This document shows positions 1-8,198 of a DNA stretch of 32,620 nucleotides, piece after piece. The notes below the pieces were generated by a model, which was not told the origin of the DNA, made no database searches, and saw only the letters and a list, made by a program, of their open reading frames with translations. Position numbers and translations under genes: made by a program. Source of the DNA: Collinsella sp. (GTDB lineage: Bacteria; Actinomycetota; Coriobacteriia; Coriobacteriales; Coriobacteriaceae); assembly GCA_019414025.1 (NCBI GenBank), contig DXMU01000039.1:1-32620 (forward strand), given 5' to 3'. Within the stretch, counting starts at the first letter, position 1; the number at the start of each line of letters is the position of its first letter.

Positions 1-1
1 C

Positions 2-220
2 GACATGGCGCCGTGGCTCCACGACTGGACGCTCGACCAGCTGGAGTACGACCACAGCCTCAACTGGTGCTCGGCCGAAAGCGGCCTCACACGCCACCAG
101 GGCACCTGCGAGAGCTACCAGCGCATCTACTCCAAGCTCCTTGACGCCGCGGGCATCGCCAACGGCCGCATCACCGGCAACGGCCACACCTGGAACGCCG
201 TAAAGATCGACGGTAAATGA
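2..220 (+). pseudogene. Transglutaminase-like protein, 5' fragment (cut by window edge and by an in-frame TGA)
   Basis: The reading frame is open from the window edge. It shows the core of a transglutaminase/protease-like fold: a helix ending in LEYDHS, then the nucleophile motif GTCESY with the Cys, then GNGHTWNAV with the catalytic His. The frame then meets TGA at 218-220, where the family normally has a Trp in the stretch 'G-K-W-Y-Q-M-D'. The same frame continues straight on with TGC CAG ATG GAC, giving the Asp motif MDLTWDD. The gene is therefore one transglutaminase-like ORF broken by a single nonsense change (probably TGG to TGA). Such proteins in Coriobacteria are usually large secreted or cell-surface proteins, but the N-terminus lies outside the window, so a signal peptide cannot be checked. 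Confidence 0.75.
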
Positions 221-817
221 TGCCAGATGGACCTAACCTGGGACGACACGAACGACAACTGGTACGGAGACCTGGACCAGCGCCATCTGTACTTTGGTCT
301 GACCGACGAGCTCATGGCAATCGCCCACTCCGACCACCCGGCTAACTACCAGAAGGCCGACTACGCCTACCGCTCAACCGACCTGTCCAACAATTACTCA
401 GTGCGAAATGGCAAGGCCGATGAATGGGCGGAGAAGTATGCCGACCGCATTCAGCATCACTTGGATGCCAAGGAAAAGAGCTTTTCCATTGATGCCGGCA
501 ATCAGTCCTTCCCGCCGAGCATCTCGGGGATTCAGAACGGGATTGCTGCTTATGCGATGAATCTAAGGGAGTGGAAGACCGGTGGCGCCAAGGTTGAGCT
601 TACTGCGGCATCTAACGTCACCAAAGAATCGAACTACAAATGGTGCGCTAAGTACGACCTAACAGCTAAATACCAAAACACAGCTTTGGAGAGGGTCGTC
701 GACGACGGCGCCTACCGGGTGGCGAGCGCGTTGGACGGATCTATGGCCGTCGCGGCCTCGGCCTCCGGGTGCAGCATCGCTACGGACCCGGCATCGCGTC
801 TGGCAGCATCTCCATAG
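221..817 (+). pseudogene. Transglutaminase-like protein, 3' fragment
   Basis: This is the in-frame continuation of the preceding fragment; a separate ORF could begin at the ATG at 227. It opens with the catalytic Asp motif MDLTWDDTND and a short tail typical of the fold (YFGLTDELM). About 100 residues without a recognised domain follow. The last 35 residues (DDGAYRVASALDGSM...) resemble the start of the 'YxIxSAL..xxxLDVxGxS' repeats that Coriobacterial surface proteins often carry, but they end at TAG 815-817 after less than one repeat. The C-terminus may therefore be truncated too. Alone, this piece lacks the Cys and His and cannot be an active transglutaminase. Start and product of the fragment are uncertain. 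Confidence 0.6.
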
Positions 818-836
818 CGGTCACCGTCCTTTTCCA

Positions 837-863
837 GAATCCGTATTATGGTATTCCGGATTC
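837..863. repeat. 7-bp inverted repeat GAATCCG/CGGATTC
   Basis: Perfect arms at 837-843 and 857-863 flank a 13-nt loop in the gap between the transglutaminase remnant (plus strand) and the end of the polysaccharide operon (minus strand). There is no T-run, so a terminator role is doubtful. Confidence 0.4.
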
Positions 864-870
864 ATGAACA

Positions 871-890
871 GGGACAGTTTTGCCCTTTTT
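871..890 (+). terminator. Weak terminator-like hairpin with T5 tail
   Basis: GGGACA-GTTT-TGCCC can form a 5-bp stem with one bulged A. It is followed directly by TTTTT on the plus strand, 50 bases after the transglutaminase stop. The position fits, but the stem is weak. The rest of 891-971 shows nothing recognisable. Confidence 0.35.
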
Positions 891-971
891 GACGGCTGGC
901 CGTCTGCGGATTTACATCAACATATCCGACGAGATCGAAATCATAAGTCACATTAAAACAATGATTAACAC

Positions 972-2381
972 TTATTTCTTCAATGCGCAGGACCACTGCA
1001 TGAGACCAGCTCTAATCAACGCAAAATAATGGGAAGATAATTTACGTGAAAGGTACATAGGCCATTTCCAATTATTATATGTAAGCTGAGCAACCCCATT
1101 ACCAACCACAAGCGCCCAGACACCCATGTTAGTAAAGGAAATTAAGACATACGACAATACAAAACCCGCAATAGCCGAAACTATATAAGCCGGAAGATAG
1201 GGGATTTCATTTGTACTGATAATGTAATTACAGCACAATGAATGATGGTTCCAAACCGCAAGATAAACAACCAACGCGAAATAAAGAAGCCCGTCGGGGG
1301 AAAAACCTTTCTTAACTAGGAACAAGACTGGGAAGCCGACAAACCAGACACCGATTGTGCATACAACAATTAAAATCCAATATAGAGACAGACTTTTTTC
1401 AATAATTTTTCGTGCAGTCTGAACTTCACCACCAGCATAAGCAGATTGAAACATCGGAATAAAAGATCGAACGTAGGCGCTGGCAAACCCGTAAATTGCA
1501 CCGCCAACTTGAATAATTAATGAATACTGAGAGTTTACCTCCACGCCAAGAAAATAGGAGCAGAGCAGTGAACTCAACTGAGTGGAAGCATAGCAGCAAA
1601 GTTGAGCAACGCCGTCCCTCCACGCCAAATAAGCCACTGAAATAAACGTTTCTTTTATTTCAGAAATAGAAACACCCGCACAAGCGTCATTTGCTTTTCT
1701 CATCGCCTCTGAGTGAACCTCCAGAAAGCGACCGCAAAAAAATCTCAGCACAATGTCATTAAACAGATAACCGATGGCAGCGCCAATAATGCCAAAACCC
1801 ATAAACAGCAAAAGCGCAGACACCACAAGCTGCCCAATGCGACCATAAGACTTTGCCCTGCTTTCAGCGGAGATATCCCCGAATCCTCTCAGGCAGGTCG
1901 TATAATGAAAAAAGAATAAATTAAAAAACACATCAAAACAAAAAATTAACCATGCAATCCAACAAGAAAAGGGATCAATAGCACTCGAAATTGAAGAAAT
2001 GTAGGCAGTTCCAACTGTAGCGGTAAGCATCAAGACAACGCAAGAAATTAACGCGTAAACAAGCCGGGATGTTTTAATCAGTTTGCCAAGCAGCTCATAG
2101 TCTACAGAATCACCAACTTGAGATGAATCGTAGCCGCTCTTGCTAATGCTACGCGCACCGCTAAGACAATAGACAATATTTCTCGCAAAAGTTGGTGTGA
2201 AGCCAAATTCAAATAACAGCGTTAAATTACCAATGGCAACAAATGTGTACCAGAGACCAAGTTCGGCGCTAGATAAGTAAGCAAGCAGAAACGGAAGAAG
2301 AAGGAAACTGCTCCCCATTGAAAGAACAGTACTTACATAGTTCCACAAAATGTCTGACTTGGTAGTATTAATTTTTGCCAT
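972..2381 (-). CDS. Wzx-like polysaccharide flippase (lipopolysaccharide/teichoic-acid exporter superfamily)
   Basis: A 469-residue, strongly hydrophobic protein with about 12 predicted membrane segments and small charged loops. It has the N-terminal layout typical of the MOP-superfamily polysaccharide exporters (first helix from about residue 12, WYTFVAIGNLTLLFEFGFTPTFARNI). Members flip undecaprenyl-linked oligosaccharide repeat units across the cytoplasmic membrane. Its place at the end of a glycosyltransferase operon, directly after a Wzy-like gene, supports that role. The start ATG overlaps the stop of the polymerase gene by one base (TAATG), so translation is probably coupled. The gene is AT-rich compared with housekeeping genes in the window, which suggests transfer. 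The family assignment rests on topology and context. Confidence 0.85.
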   Translation of the reverse strand: MAKINTTKSDILWNYVSTVLSMGSSFLLLPFLLAYLSSAELGLWYTFVAIGNLTLLFEFGFTPTFARNIVYCLSGARSISKSGYDSSQVGDSVDYELLGKLIKTSRLVYALISCVVLMLTATVGTAYISSISSAIDPFSCWIAWLIFCFDVFFNLFFFHYTTCLRGFGDISAESRAKSYGRIGQLVVSALLLFMGFGIIGAAIGYLFNDIVLRFFCGRFLEVHSEAMRKANDACAGVSISEIKETFISVAYLAWRDGVAQLCCYASTQLSSLLCSYFLGVEVNSQYSLIIQVGGAIYGFASAYVRSFIPMFQSAYAGGEVQTARKIIEKSLSLYWILIVVCTIGVWFVGFPVLFLVKKGFSPDGLLYFALVVYLAVWNHHSLCCNYIISTNEIPYLPAYIVSAIAGFVLSYVLISFTNMGVWALVVGNGVAQLTYNNWKWPMYLSRKLSSHYFALIRAGLMQWSCALKK

Positions 2382-3580
2382 TATTTAGCCATCTCCACAA
2401 CATCCTTTGATGGCACCCCGGATTGACAGGACCCCTTATATGAAAAGGCGGGCAGCGCCATAAGCATAAAGAAATTACATGCTGGATATAACATTCCGCA
2501 TTCAACAAACCCCATTAGGGAATACAAGACCAAGCCCATGAATGTCACGTGGGCCGAAATACGCGCTTTATTTATCGCTACGCAATAGAAAGCAACAAAC
2601 GCAGTAAATGGGATCAAACCATATTGAATAAGTAATCGACAATAAGCATTATCAAGCATGACTCTTGTTTGGATTAAATAACCGCCCGTTGCAGACGGCA
2701 GCGAAACTATGGCTGTTAAGTCATTACCAAAAACAGTCAGAGGATAGTTTTCAAAATAATAGGCGGAATAAAAAATCCGGTTAGTCATTAAATTATCAAG
2801 CTGGACAAGCCATGTATTGGCACCATGGGACCACATAAAAGGCAGGGCTATACTAACAATCGCCAGAAAAAGCGGTAAAAAAGTAAAAAGGGACCCATAT
2901 GGTTTTGAACGGGGGCTTCTGAATAAAATAACCGAATACAAGGCCATTACGAAAATGCCTGCTGCAGAAGTTTTTGAATCCGCTACGAAAAAAGCAATTG
3001 CAAAGCAGAAGATACCCACAAGACCACTTCTGCCTTTCAGCTCAAAAATAGAAGCAGAATAGGCGATAAACAAAAGCTGGCCAAAATTATTAGGATGGGC
3101 AAAACCCATCGAATTTCGAACAAAATTGCTACCGCGCGACATTAATACAGAAGGAATGGCACCGACACTATTAAGACCAACAACCATCAATAGAGTTAAG
3201 ACGGAAGATACAAGAATAGGCCTAGAAATGTAGGATTCAGGGACGTCTTCAGCACACAGACAAAGCAGAGCCAACCAAATAATCTGAGGAGCTTTATTTG
3301 ATTTCAGCGACCCGACGCAAATTAAAATCAACAGCAACCCAACAAGCACTTTTACATGGGAAGTCTTTTGTAGTAAAAGCTTCAACAGTAGAAACGCTAA
3401 GGCACATAACTCAAAAACCAGCGAAAGCGCTGCAAGAGAAATCCCAAACACATTGTTAGCATTTACTGATCCAATATAATAAGAAGTTGAAAATAAAGCC
3501 AATGCGAAGCTGAACAGTACAGCCCCCGCATTTACCCGCTTAATCTCAGTCCAGGATCTTTCAACATTAGTCAAAGTCAA
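2381..3580 (-). CDS. Wzy-like O-antigen/capsule repeat-unit polymerase
   Basis: A 399-residue integral membrane protein with about ten hydrophobic segments and a larger hydrophilic loop in the second half (around LPSATGGYLIQTRVMLDNAYCRLLIQYG). That is the usual layout of Wzy/O-antigen ligase-like polymerases. A motif of the type 'RG-SNFVRNSMGFAHPN' precedes a membrane helix, as in many EpsG/Wzy-like proteins. It would join flipped repeat units at the outer face of the membrane. It sits between a GT2 gene (directly abutting) and the flippase (1-base overlap). Wzy proteins have little sequence conservation, so the call relies on topology and neighbours. It is strongly AT-rich, like the flippase. 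Confidence 0.75.
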   Translation of the reverse strand: MTLTNVERSWTEIKRVNAGAVLFSFALALFSTSYYIGSVNANNVFGISLAALSLVFELCALAFLLLKLLLQKTSHVKVLVGLLLILICVGSLKSNKAPQIIWLALLCLCAEDVPESYISRPILVSSVLTLLMVVGLNSVGAIPSVLMSRGSNFVRNSMGFAHPNNFGQLLFIAYSASIFELKGRSGLVGIFCFAIAFFVADSKTSAAGIFVMALYSVILFRSPRSKPYGSLFTFLPLFLAIVSIALPFMWSHGANTWLVQLDNLMTNRIFYSAYYFENYPLTVFGNDLTAIVSLPSATGGYLIQTRVMLDNAYCRLLIQYGLIPFTAFVAFYCVAINKARISAHVTFMGLVLYSLMGFVECGMLYPACNFFMLMALPAFSYKGSCQSGVPSKDVVEMAK

Positions 3581-4645
3581 TTAACATACCCCATAAACAA
3601 ACTTAGTAAAGCCAATTGCAGCCATAACACGCCTCGCGAGAAGAAGACGGATCGTAATGCGATTTTTCACTTCAGAGATTAAACAGCGTGAATAACGGTG
3701 AGAGGCAAAACCTTCCATTAAATAGCTGAAATACGGCTGGCAGACCATATCAGAGACAGGCATATAAAGCTGATTCGATTCAAACCGTGCAAGATTACGA
3801 ATCAAAGATAAGACTTCCCTGACTGCAGATTGCTTGTAAAGTTCGTTTAAATCCGGATTCACGAGACATAGCTCGTATAGTTTTATCAATAAATTATCGA
3901 CACCCTCGATAGCCGAGATATCAGTATTTCTCGTCACCGAATCACTATTGTTCACATAGCAATAGACCGCCGAGTCTACCACTTTTACATTTTCCGCCAG
4001 ACGATAAGCATCTACCATAAACAGTGCGTCTTCACCGAAACGAATGCCATCTTCAAATTTAAGAGAACCGTTCCGAAATAATGATTTGTTAAATATCTTT
4101 CCACAGACGCTTCGAAATGCAACACCATTAGCAAAGCTCGGAAACGGTACTTTATTAACATTGTCCCAAAATGCAAGGCTAAGCGAGCATGCTGTTTCCC
4201 ATCCAATACTTATAGCCTTGCTCGAATAATCGCCATGCTCATTCAGCAGCGCCCCGATAACCAAGCTACAGCCATCTGAGGATTCAAGCAACAGCCTAAC
4301 TGCATTTATAGGCAGTATATCGTCAGCATCAACAAATGCCACCCAATCACCGGAGGCCTCATCGATACCCCTATTACGCGCCACGCATACACCGCTATTG
4401 TTTTGACTAATCAGCTTAATCCGGTTGTCGCCCTCTGCAATAGCCATAACTAGCTCAGTGCCACGATCTGTCGACCCATCATCAACAATAATTATTTCAA
4501 TGTTGCTCACACTCTGACGCAGAAGACTATTTAATGTCTTTTGAATCGTTTTTTCAGCGTTATACATCGGCACAATCACGCTCACAAGAGGATTGTTGAC
4601 CAAGGAAGATTGACAGCAATTTACCTGCTTGCTTGTTGACGTCAT
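3581..4645 (-). CDS. Family 2 glycosyltransferase
   Basis: A 354-residue GT-A enzyme. It has the N-terminal nucleotide-sugar fold from about residue 19 (PLVSVIVPMYNAEKTIQKTL), the DDGSTD motif near residue 56, CVARNRGID near residue 90, and the metal-binding DADD (DxD) near residue 106. It would transfer one sugar from a nucleotide donor to the growing lipid-linked oligosaccharide on the cytoplasmic face. The start ATG overlaps the TGA of the preceding glycosyltransferase remnant by four bases (ATGA), a sign of translational coupling. Sugar and linkage cannot be told from the sequence. Confidence 0.9.
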   Translation of the reverse strand: MTSTSKQVNCCQSSLVNNPLVSVIVPMYNAEKTIQKTLNSLLRQSVSNIEIIIVDDGSTDRGTELVMAIAEGDNRIKLISQNNSGVCVARNRGIDEASGDWVAFVDADDILPINAVRLLLESSDGCSLVIGALLNEHGDYSSKAISIGWETACSLSLAFWDNVNKVPFPSFANGVAFRSVCGKIFNKSLFRNGSLKFEDGIRFGEDALFMVDAYRLAENVKVVDSAVYCYVNNSDSVTRNTDISAIEGVDNLLIKLYELCLVNPDLNELYKQSAVREVLSLIRNLARFESNQLYMPVSDMVCQPYFSYLMEGFASHRYSRCLISEVKNRITIRLLLARRVMAAIGFTKFVYGVC

Positions 4646-4974
4646 AAACAGACGACCCCCGCAAGCTTATTTGGACGACCCATAGAAATAATTACGTCAA
4701 TCCATTCGGCAACATTAAAGGAGCATTTTAAAAATTTATCAGAAATATCAGCCGTATCTGGAACGCCAAATGAACAGACACCTGGCAATCCGTTAAGCTG
4801 GGCCTCAATTGCAGCAACTCCAAGTCCCTCAAACGTTGTAAGAAAGTCAAACGTAGCATATGAGCTAAGGGCCTTTATATACCTCCCAACAACGATTTCG
4901 GTTCCACAAAACCCATTTGAAAGGCCAGAAACTAAAACCCTAGGCTTATTGTGGTCCAAGGCAAACGAAACCAT
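4642..4974 (-). pseudogene. GT4 glycosyltransferase with large internal deletion (remnant)
   Basis: Only 110 codons remain. Residues 1-47 match the beginning of a GT4 glycosyltransferase (KPRVLVSGLSNGFCGTEIVV, then a region ending FDFLTT). From residue 48 the sequence reads FEGLGVAAIEAQLNGLPG, the C-terminal donor-binding E-x7-E motif of the same family, which normally lies some 230-250 residues further on. The middle, including most of both Rossmann domains, is missing, and the junction lies near 4825-4840. The deletion kept the frame, so the ribosome still reaches the ATGA overlap with the next gene. An active enzyme is not expected. The product may persist only to keep translation coupled. 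Confidence 0.8.
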
Positions 4975-5726
4975 TAAAAAGCCTTCCTTCCAAATCTAAG
5001 AACCGATAGAACAGAGGAGATAAACCAAGACAGCTTGGGTCCAATTACTGGCGCAAGCTTTTTCCTCATTTCAACACGGAACTTCTTAGCGGGTGACAAC
5101 CAGGTGCCTGAATAATGATGAATAGAATATGTATCCTCAGTAATTTCAAACTTGCCACTATGGCTGTCTAGGGGATCAAAATAAGTAGCAGGGTATGCAG
5201 TGAAACCATTTAACTCCTGGAAAGAACCGTCTCTCCTAAGAGCGCAATTCACTTCCAAGTAATCAGTCAGCACCCTCGGAGAGGTATCCATAGAGTTGCG
5301 GCCTTTTCGCAGCTCAAATTTCATAGATTCATATAAATTTGCGACATCGCTCATGACATGGCTTCCGGACTCAGAACCCATGATGAGGCCGGGATTCAAG
5401 AAGAAATTATTCTTCATGAATCCCGCAAAGGCCTCATTATCTAAAAGCCCGTCCAAAGGCTTCAGGACTTCAACATCTGTATCGAGAAGGATTCCACCCT
5501 CTGAATACAGTATTTTGTATCGCGCATAGTCGCTGACAAACGCCCATTTTTTTGAGGCATATGCCTCACGAGAAAAGTCACATTGATTTATATCGAAATT
5601 GCTTTCGTCCCATCTACGAATTTCCCAATCAGGCATGATCTTCGACCAAGACTCAATGCATTTTCTTTCAAGTTCAGGAAGCTCACTTCCACCGAACCAG
5701 ATGTAGTGCAGAACTTTAGGAATCAT
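4974..5726 (-). CDS. GT32-type glycosyltransferase (capsular polysaccharide synthesis, DxD-containing)
   Basis: Begins MIPKVLHYIWFGG, the hallmark of GT32 / TcdA-TcdB-type sugar transferases. SDYARYKILYSEGGILLDTDVEVLKPL follows near residue 75, with the metal-binding DTD. The family adds a sugar (often galactose or mannose) in polysaccharide assembly. A longer reading frame begins at 5744. The ATG at 5726 is preferred because AAGGGA lies five bases before it and because the family starts at this motif. The stop overlaps the start of the GT4 remnant by one base. About 250 residues is the normal family length. Confidence 0.88.
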   Translation of the reverse strand: MIPKVLHYIWFGGSELPELERKCIESWSKIMPDWEIRRWDESNFDINQCDFSREAYASKKWAFVSDYARYKILYSEGGILLDTDVEVLKPLDGLLDNEAFAGFMKNNFFLNPGLIMGSESGSHVMSDVANLYESMKFELRKGRNSMDTSPRVLTDYLEVNCALRRDGSFQELNGFTAYPATYFDPLDSHSGKFEITEDTYSIHHYSGTWLSPAKKFRVEMRKKLAPVIGPKLSWFISSVLSVLRFGRKAF

Positions 5727-5748
5727 CAATTCCCTTTCGAACATTAGG

Positions 5749-6993
5749 CTACTTCTTTATGATTTTTTTAACCAGACGCTTCATCGGGTCATAAATTCCA
5801 AGCTTTTCGCATGTATGCCTAGCAAAGCGCTCGGCTTTCACTTTTCCGGAATCGGGGAACCACTTATTCATTAGCTCCTCACCATCCAGATTCGCCACAT
5901 CAGCCATGAATTCATCGCGGCGCGGATTCAACTTCACGGACTTAGTAAGTTCACGAACACCTTCTACTGCGGCCTCAACATCAATCTCCTTCATACGGGC
6001 ATAGCTTGAGGCACGATCAAGCAATTCTTGCCCCTCATCGCTTTGGATTAGAACTCGAGTGACGCCTCGATTGTCATCGAACTCTTTCGAGAGTCGATAA
6101 ACATCGAAGAAATCCCAGCAAGTCAAATCAGTAACGCGATAACGCTTTTTGAACGGGCATTCGTAACAGATGGGTCGATCTGAAAGGTCTGCAAAAAAGG
6201 CCCTTAGGTAAGGATCCGTTTCGACACCTTCGCTGTACAGCCTTTCTCCATCCAGAGTCTCGCCTTCGAGCTCGCACATATTTGAATAGCGATAGCCAAA
6301 CAGTGATTTATCTCTAAAAAGAACGGTCTCACCTTTTACGCCAATCTTTGCGTCAAGCCATTCGACCTGCCGCGCGAACACAGCGCGAGCGGGGTTCGCG
6401 CGGCAGACGAAGTCTGCCACGCGTAAATTTGCCGGCCTGTCGCCCAAAAATCGAAGCAGGCCTTCGCATTGACAAGGGGTACCAATAAAGAGAACTTCAC
6501 GTCCAGTTTTTAGTTGTTGTTTGACCTCGGGATACGCAGGGCCAACGACACTCTGAACATATTTACTGTTGCGGAAGCGCCAAAGTTCATCAACGCTTTC
6601 CACAGAAAAATGTCCGACCTTAAGTCGCCCAGGGGCTCCTTCGGCTCGCACAAGCTGTTCACCGCGCAAATAACCTGCGCCAAACACAATACCGCCGTTA
6701 GCAATCACGGCCTGAGCAAGGGCAGTAAAGGCCCCGCCAGAAGTACTTTCAGCAAGCACCTTTTGATCATTATGCTGGACTAGAAAGGCTCGCTGGGACT
6801 TAGGCTCATCCTTATCAACATTAAGCACCGGGCAAGCCTTTTCGCATAATCCGCAATCAATGCACTGGTCAACATTGACTACAGGGTACTCGCAGCCCTC
6901 GGCGTCATATTCCATTGATATGCACTGCTTGGGACATTTTTGAGCACAGGCAGCGCAACCGCAACATTTACTTTTATCAGTGATGGAGATCAT
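5749..6993 (-). CDS. Ferredoxin / coenzyme F420 hydrogenase beta-subunit family protein of polysaccharide loci
   Basis: A 414-residue protein. Two [4Fe-4S] ferredoxin motifs lie in the first 60 residues (CCGCAACAQKCPKQC and CIDCGLCEKACPVLN). The FrhB-like domains follow, with STSGGAFTALAQAVI near residue 83, GTPCQCEGL near residue 170 and CYECPFKKRYRVTDLTCWDF near residue 278. In polysaccharide loci this family occurs next to pyruvyl transferases, as here, where only 8 bases separate the two genes. The reaction is not established. A flavin- and iron-sulfur-dependent redox step on a sugar or lipid carrier is a reasonable guess. The start is supported by AGGGA six bases upstream of ATG 6993. 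No F420 biosynthesis is visible, and the FrhB-like fold need not use F420. Confidence 0.9.
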   Translation of the reverse strand: MISITDKSKCCGCAACAQKCPKQCISMEYDAEGCEYPVVNVDQCIDCGLCEKACPVLNVDKDEPKSQRAFLVQHNDQKVLAESTSGGAFTALAQAVIANGGIVFGAGYLRGEQLVRAEGAPGRLKVGHFSVESVDELWRFRNSKYVQSVVGPAYPEVKQQLKTGREVLFIGTPCQCEGLLRFLGDRPANLRVADFVCRANPARAVFARQVEWLDAKIGVKGETVLFRDKSLFGYRYSNMCELEGETLDGERLYSEGVETDPYLRAFFADLSDRPICYECPFKKRYRVTDLTCWDFFDVYRLSKEFDDNRGVTRVLIQSDEGQELLDRASSYARMKEIDVEAAVEGVRELTKSVKLNPRRDEFMADVANLDGEELMNKWFPDSGKVKAERFARHTCEKLGIYDPMKRLVKKIIKK

Positions 6994-7001
6994 ACTGTTC
7001 C

Positions 7002-8189
7002 CTACAGCTCAAGAGCGGATTTAAGCCAATTGGCCGATTCATTCTTATACGCATTAAGTCGTTGACGTACTGACACAAAGTCGATTTCATTTGCCATTGC
7101 TGCATGGAAAGCATCCTTCGATTCGCAAATACGATCGGAGTTTCCAAGGACACGCAGCAATGTATCAATACGTGAGTTCGTAGACTGAGCACCCATATTC
7201 TCGTGGCGGCGGAACGAGAAGAAGGGCACCTCAAAAATATTTGAGAACACGCTTCCGTGGAAAGAGTCAGTACAGACATACGAAGCATGGGCAATCAGAT
7301 TGACCCACTCAGCCGGACCGGCCTCCCAAGGATAATAATCCGCGTAATCGTCATCAGCCTTAACATACTCATCGGGATGGGCAATTGCGACGATCTTCAA
7401 ATTATGCTGCTCGGCAAGCTCCTGGGCACATTCACGATTCCATGCATTCTTACCCATGAAATAGCAGAAAACATACGGCTCGTCAGGAACGCTAATCAAT
7501 GAGGAACCAGCAAGGCTTGCCCACTGATCTCTAGCCAGCAGCATCGTAGGATCGCATACAACAGAGCATCGGACGCCCGTAGCTTTCTCTACCAAATCCG
7601 CTCCCGTATCCTCGCGAACAGAAATGGCCGAAAAATCAGAAAGAAACTCTTTTGTTTTACGAAGATATTTTTCAGAAAGGGAAGATACTCCAAAACTAGT
7701 GGAATAAGACACCTTACGGACAGGAGGCTGCACGAAAGAAAGTGTAAAGTACCTACCAGCAATGTTGACAGGCAGCCAAAGCTGATCGCTACCAACAACA
7801 ACGCTGTCATAATCAGCCACAAGCGCCCCAAGATCTTCAAACGAAGCAGTTTGAGGAGTAAAACTAAAATGTGTTGACTCGAAAGAGGAAAATGCACTTT
7901 TCCTCTTTGCCATTTTCTTTCCAAAGTCAGCATCAAGCTTCTGCTTGATGCGATGCTTTACAAACCCCAGCTTTGCACGATAAAGATCTACATCAAATAG
8001 ATGCTCAAGATAGTAATCATTACGTCCTGCAGAAATAGCATGACCCAGACCACGTTTATCAATAGTATTGACTTCAACGCCCAGCTCCTCAAGGGCACGC
8101 TGGGTCGCGTACGCCTGAAGAACGCTGCCAAAGTTGATTTTGTCATGACACGACGCGACTGCGACTCGCTTAGAACATTTAATAGTCAA
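7002..8189 (-). CDS. Polysaccharide pyruvyl transferase family protein
   Basis: A 395-residue protein of the CsaB/PssM-like pyruvyl transferase family. The N-terminal motif is ASCHDKINFGSVLQAYATQRAL. The centre holds VVGSDQLWLPVNIAGRYFTLSFV and VSYSTSFG. The C-terminal donor-site motif is CTDSFHGSVFSNIFEVPF. The family adds a ketal pyruvate from phosphoenolpyruvate to a sugar of the polymer, giving it negative charge. The start is TTG at 8189, preceded by AGGGGA at a normal distance; no better ATG is available upstream. It lies 9 bases after the GT4 gene and 8 bases before the FrhB-like gene, with which it probably works. Confidence 0.9.
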   Translation of the reverse strand: MTIKCSKRVAVASCHDKINFGSVLQAYATQRALEELGVEVNTIDKRGLGHAISAGRNDYYLEHLFDVDLYRAKLGFVKHRIKQKLDADFGKKMAKRKSAFSSFESTHFSFTPQTASFEDLGALVADYDSVVVGSDQLWLPVNIAGRYFTLSFVQPPVRKVSYSTSFGVSSLSEKYLRKTKEFLSDFSAISVREDTGADLVEKATGVRCSVVCDPTMLLARDQWASLAGSSLISVPDEPYVFCYFMGKNAWNRECAQELAEQHNLKIVAIAHPDEYVKADDDYADYYPWEAGPAEWVNLIAHASYVCTDSFHGSVFSNIFEVPFFSFRRHENMGAQSTNSRIDTLLRVLGNSDRICESKDAFHAAMANEIDFVSVRQRLNAYKNESANWLKSALEL

Positions 8190-8198
8190 ACTATCCCC

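Noticed and set aside
218..220. Selenocysteine or recoded TGA
   Set aside because: The position corresponds to a Trp rather than a Cys, no SECIS-like stem was noticed, and TGA ends other genes here.
5749..6993. True F420-reducing hydrogenase subunit
   Set aside because: No hydrogenase large or small subunit genes are nearby; the family version in glycan loci is distinct.
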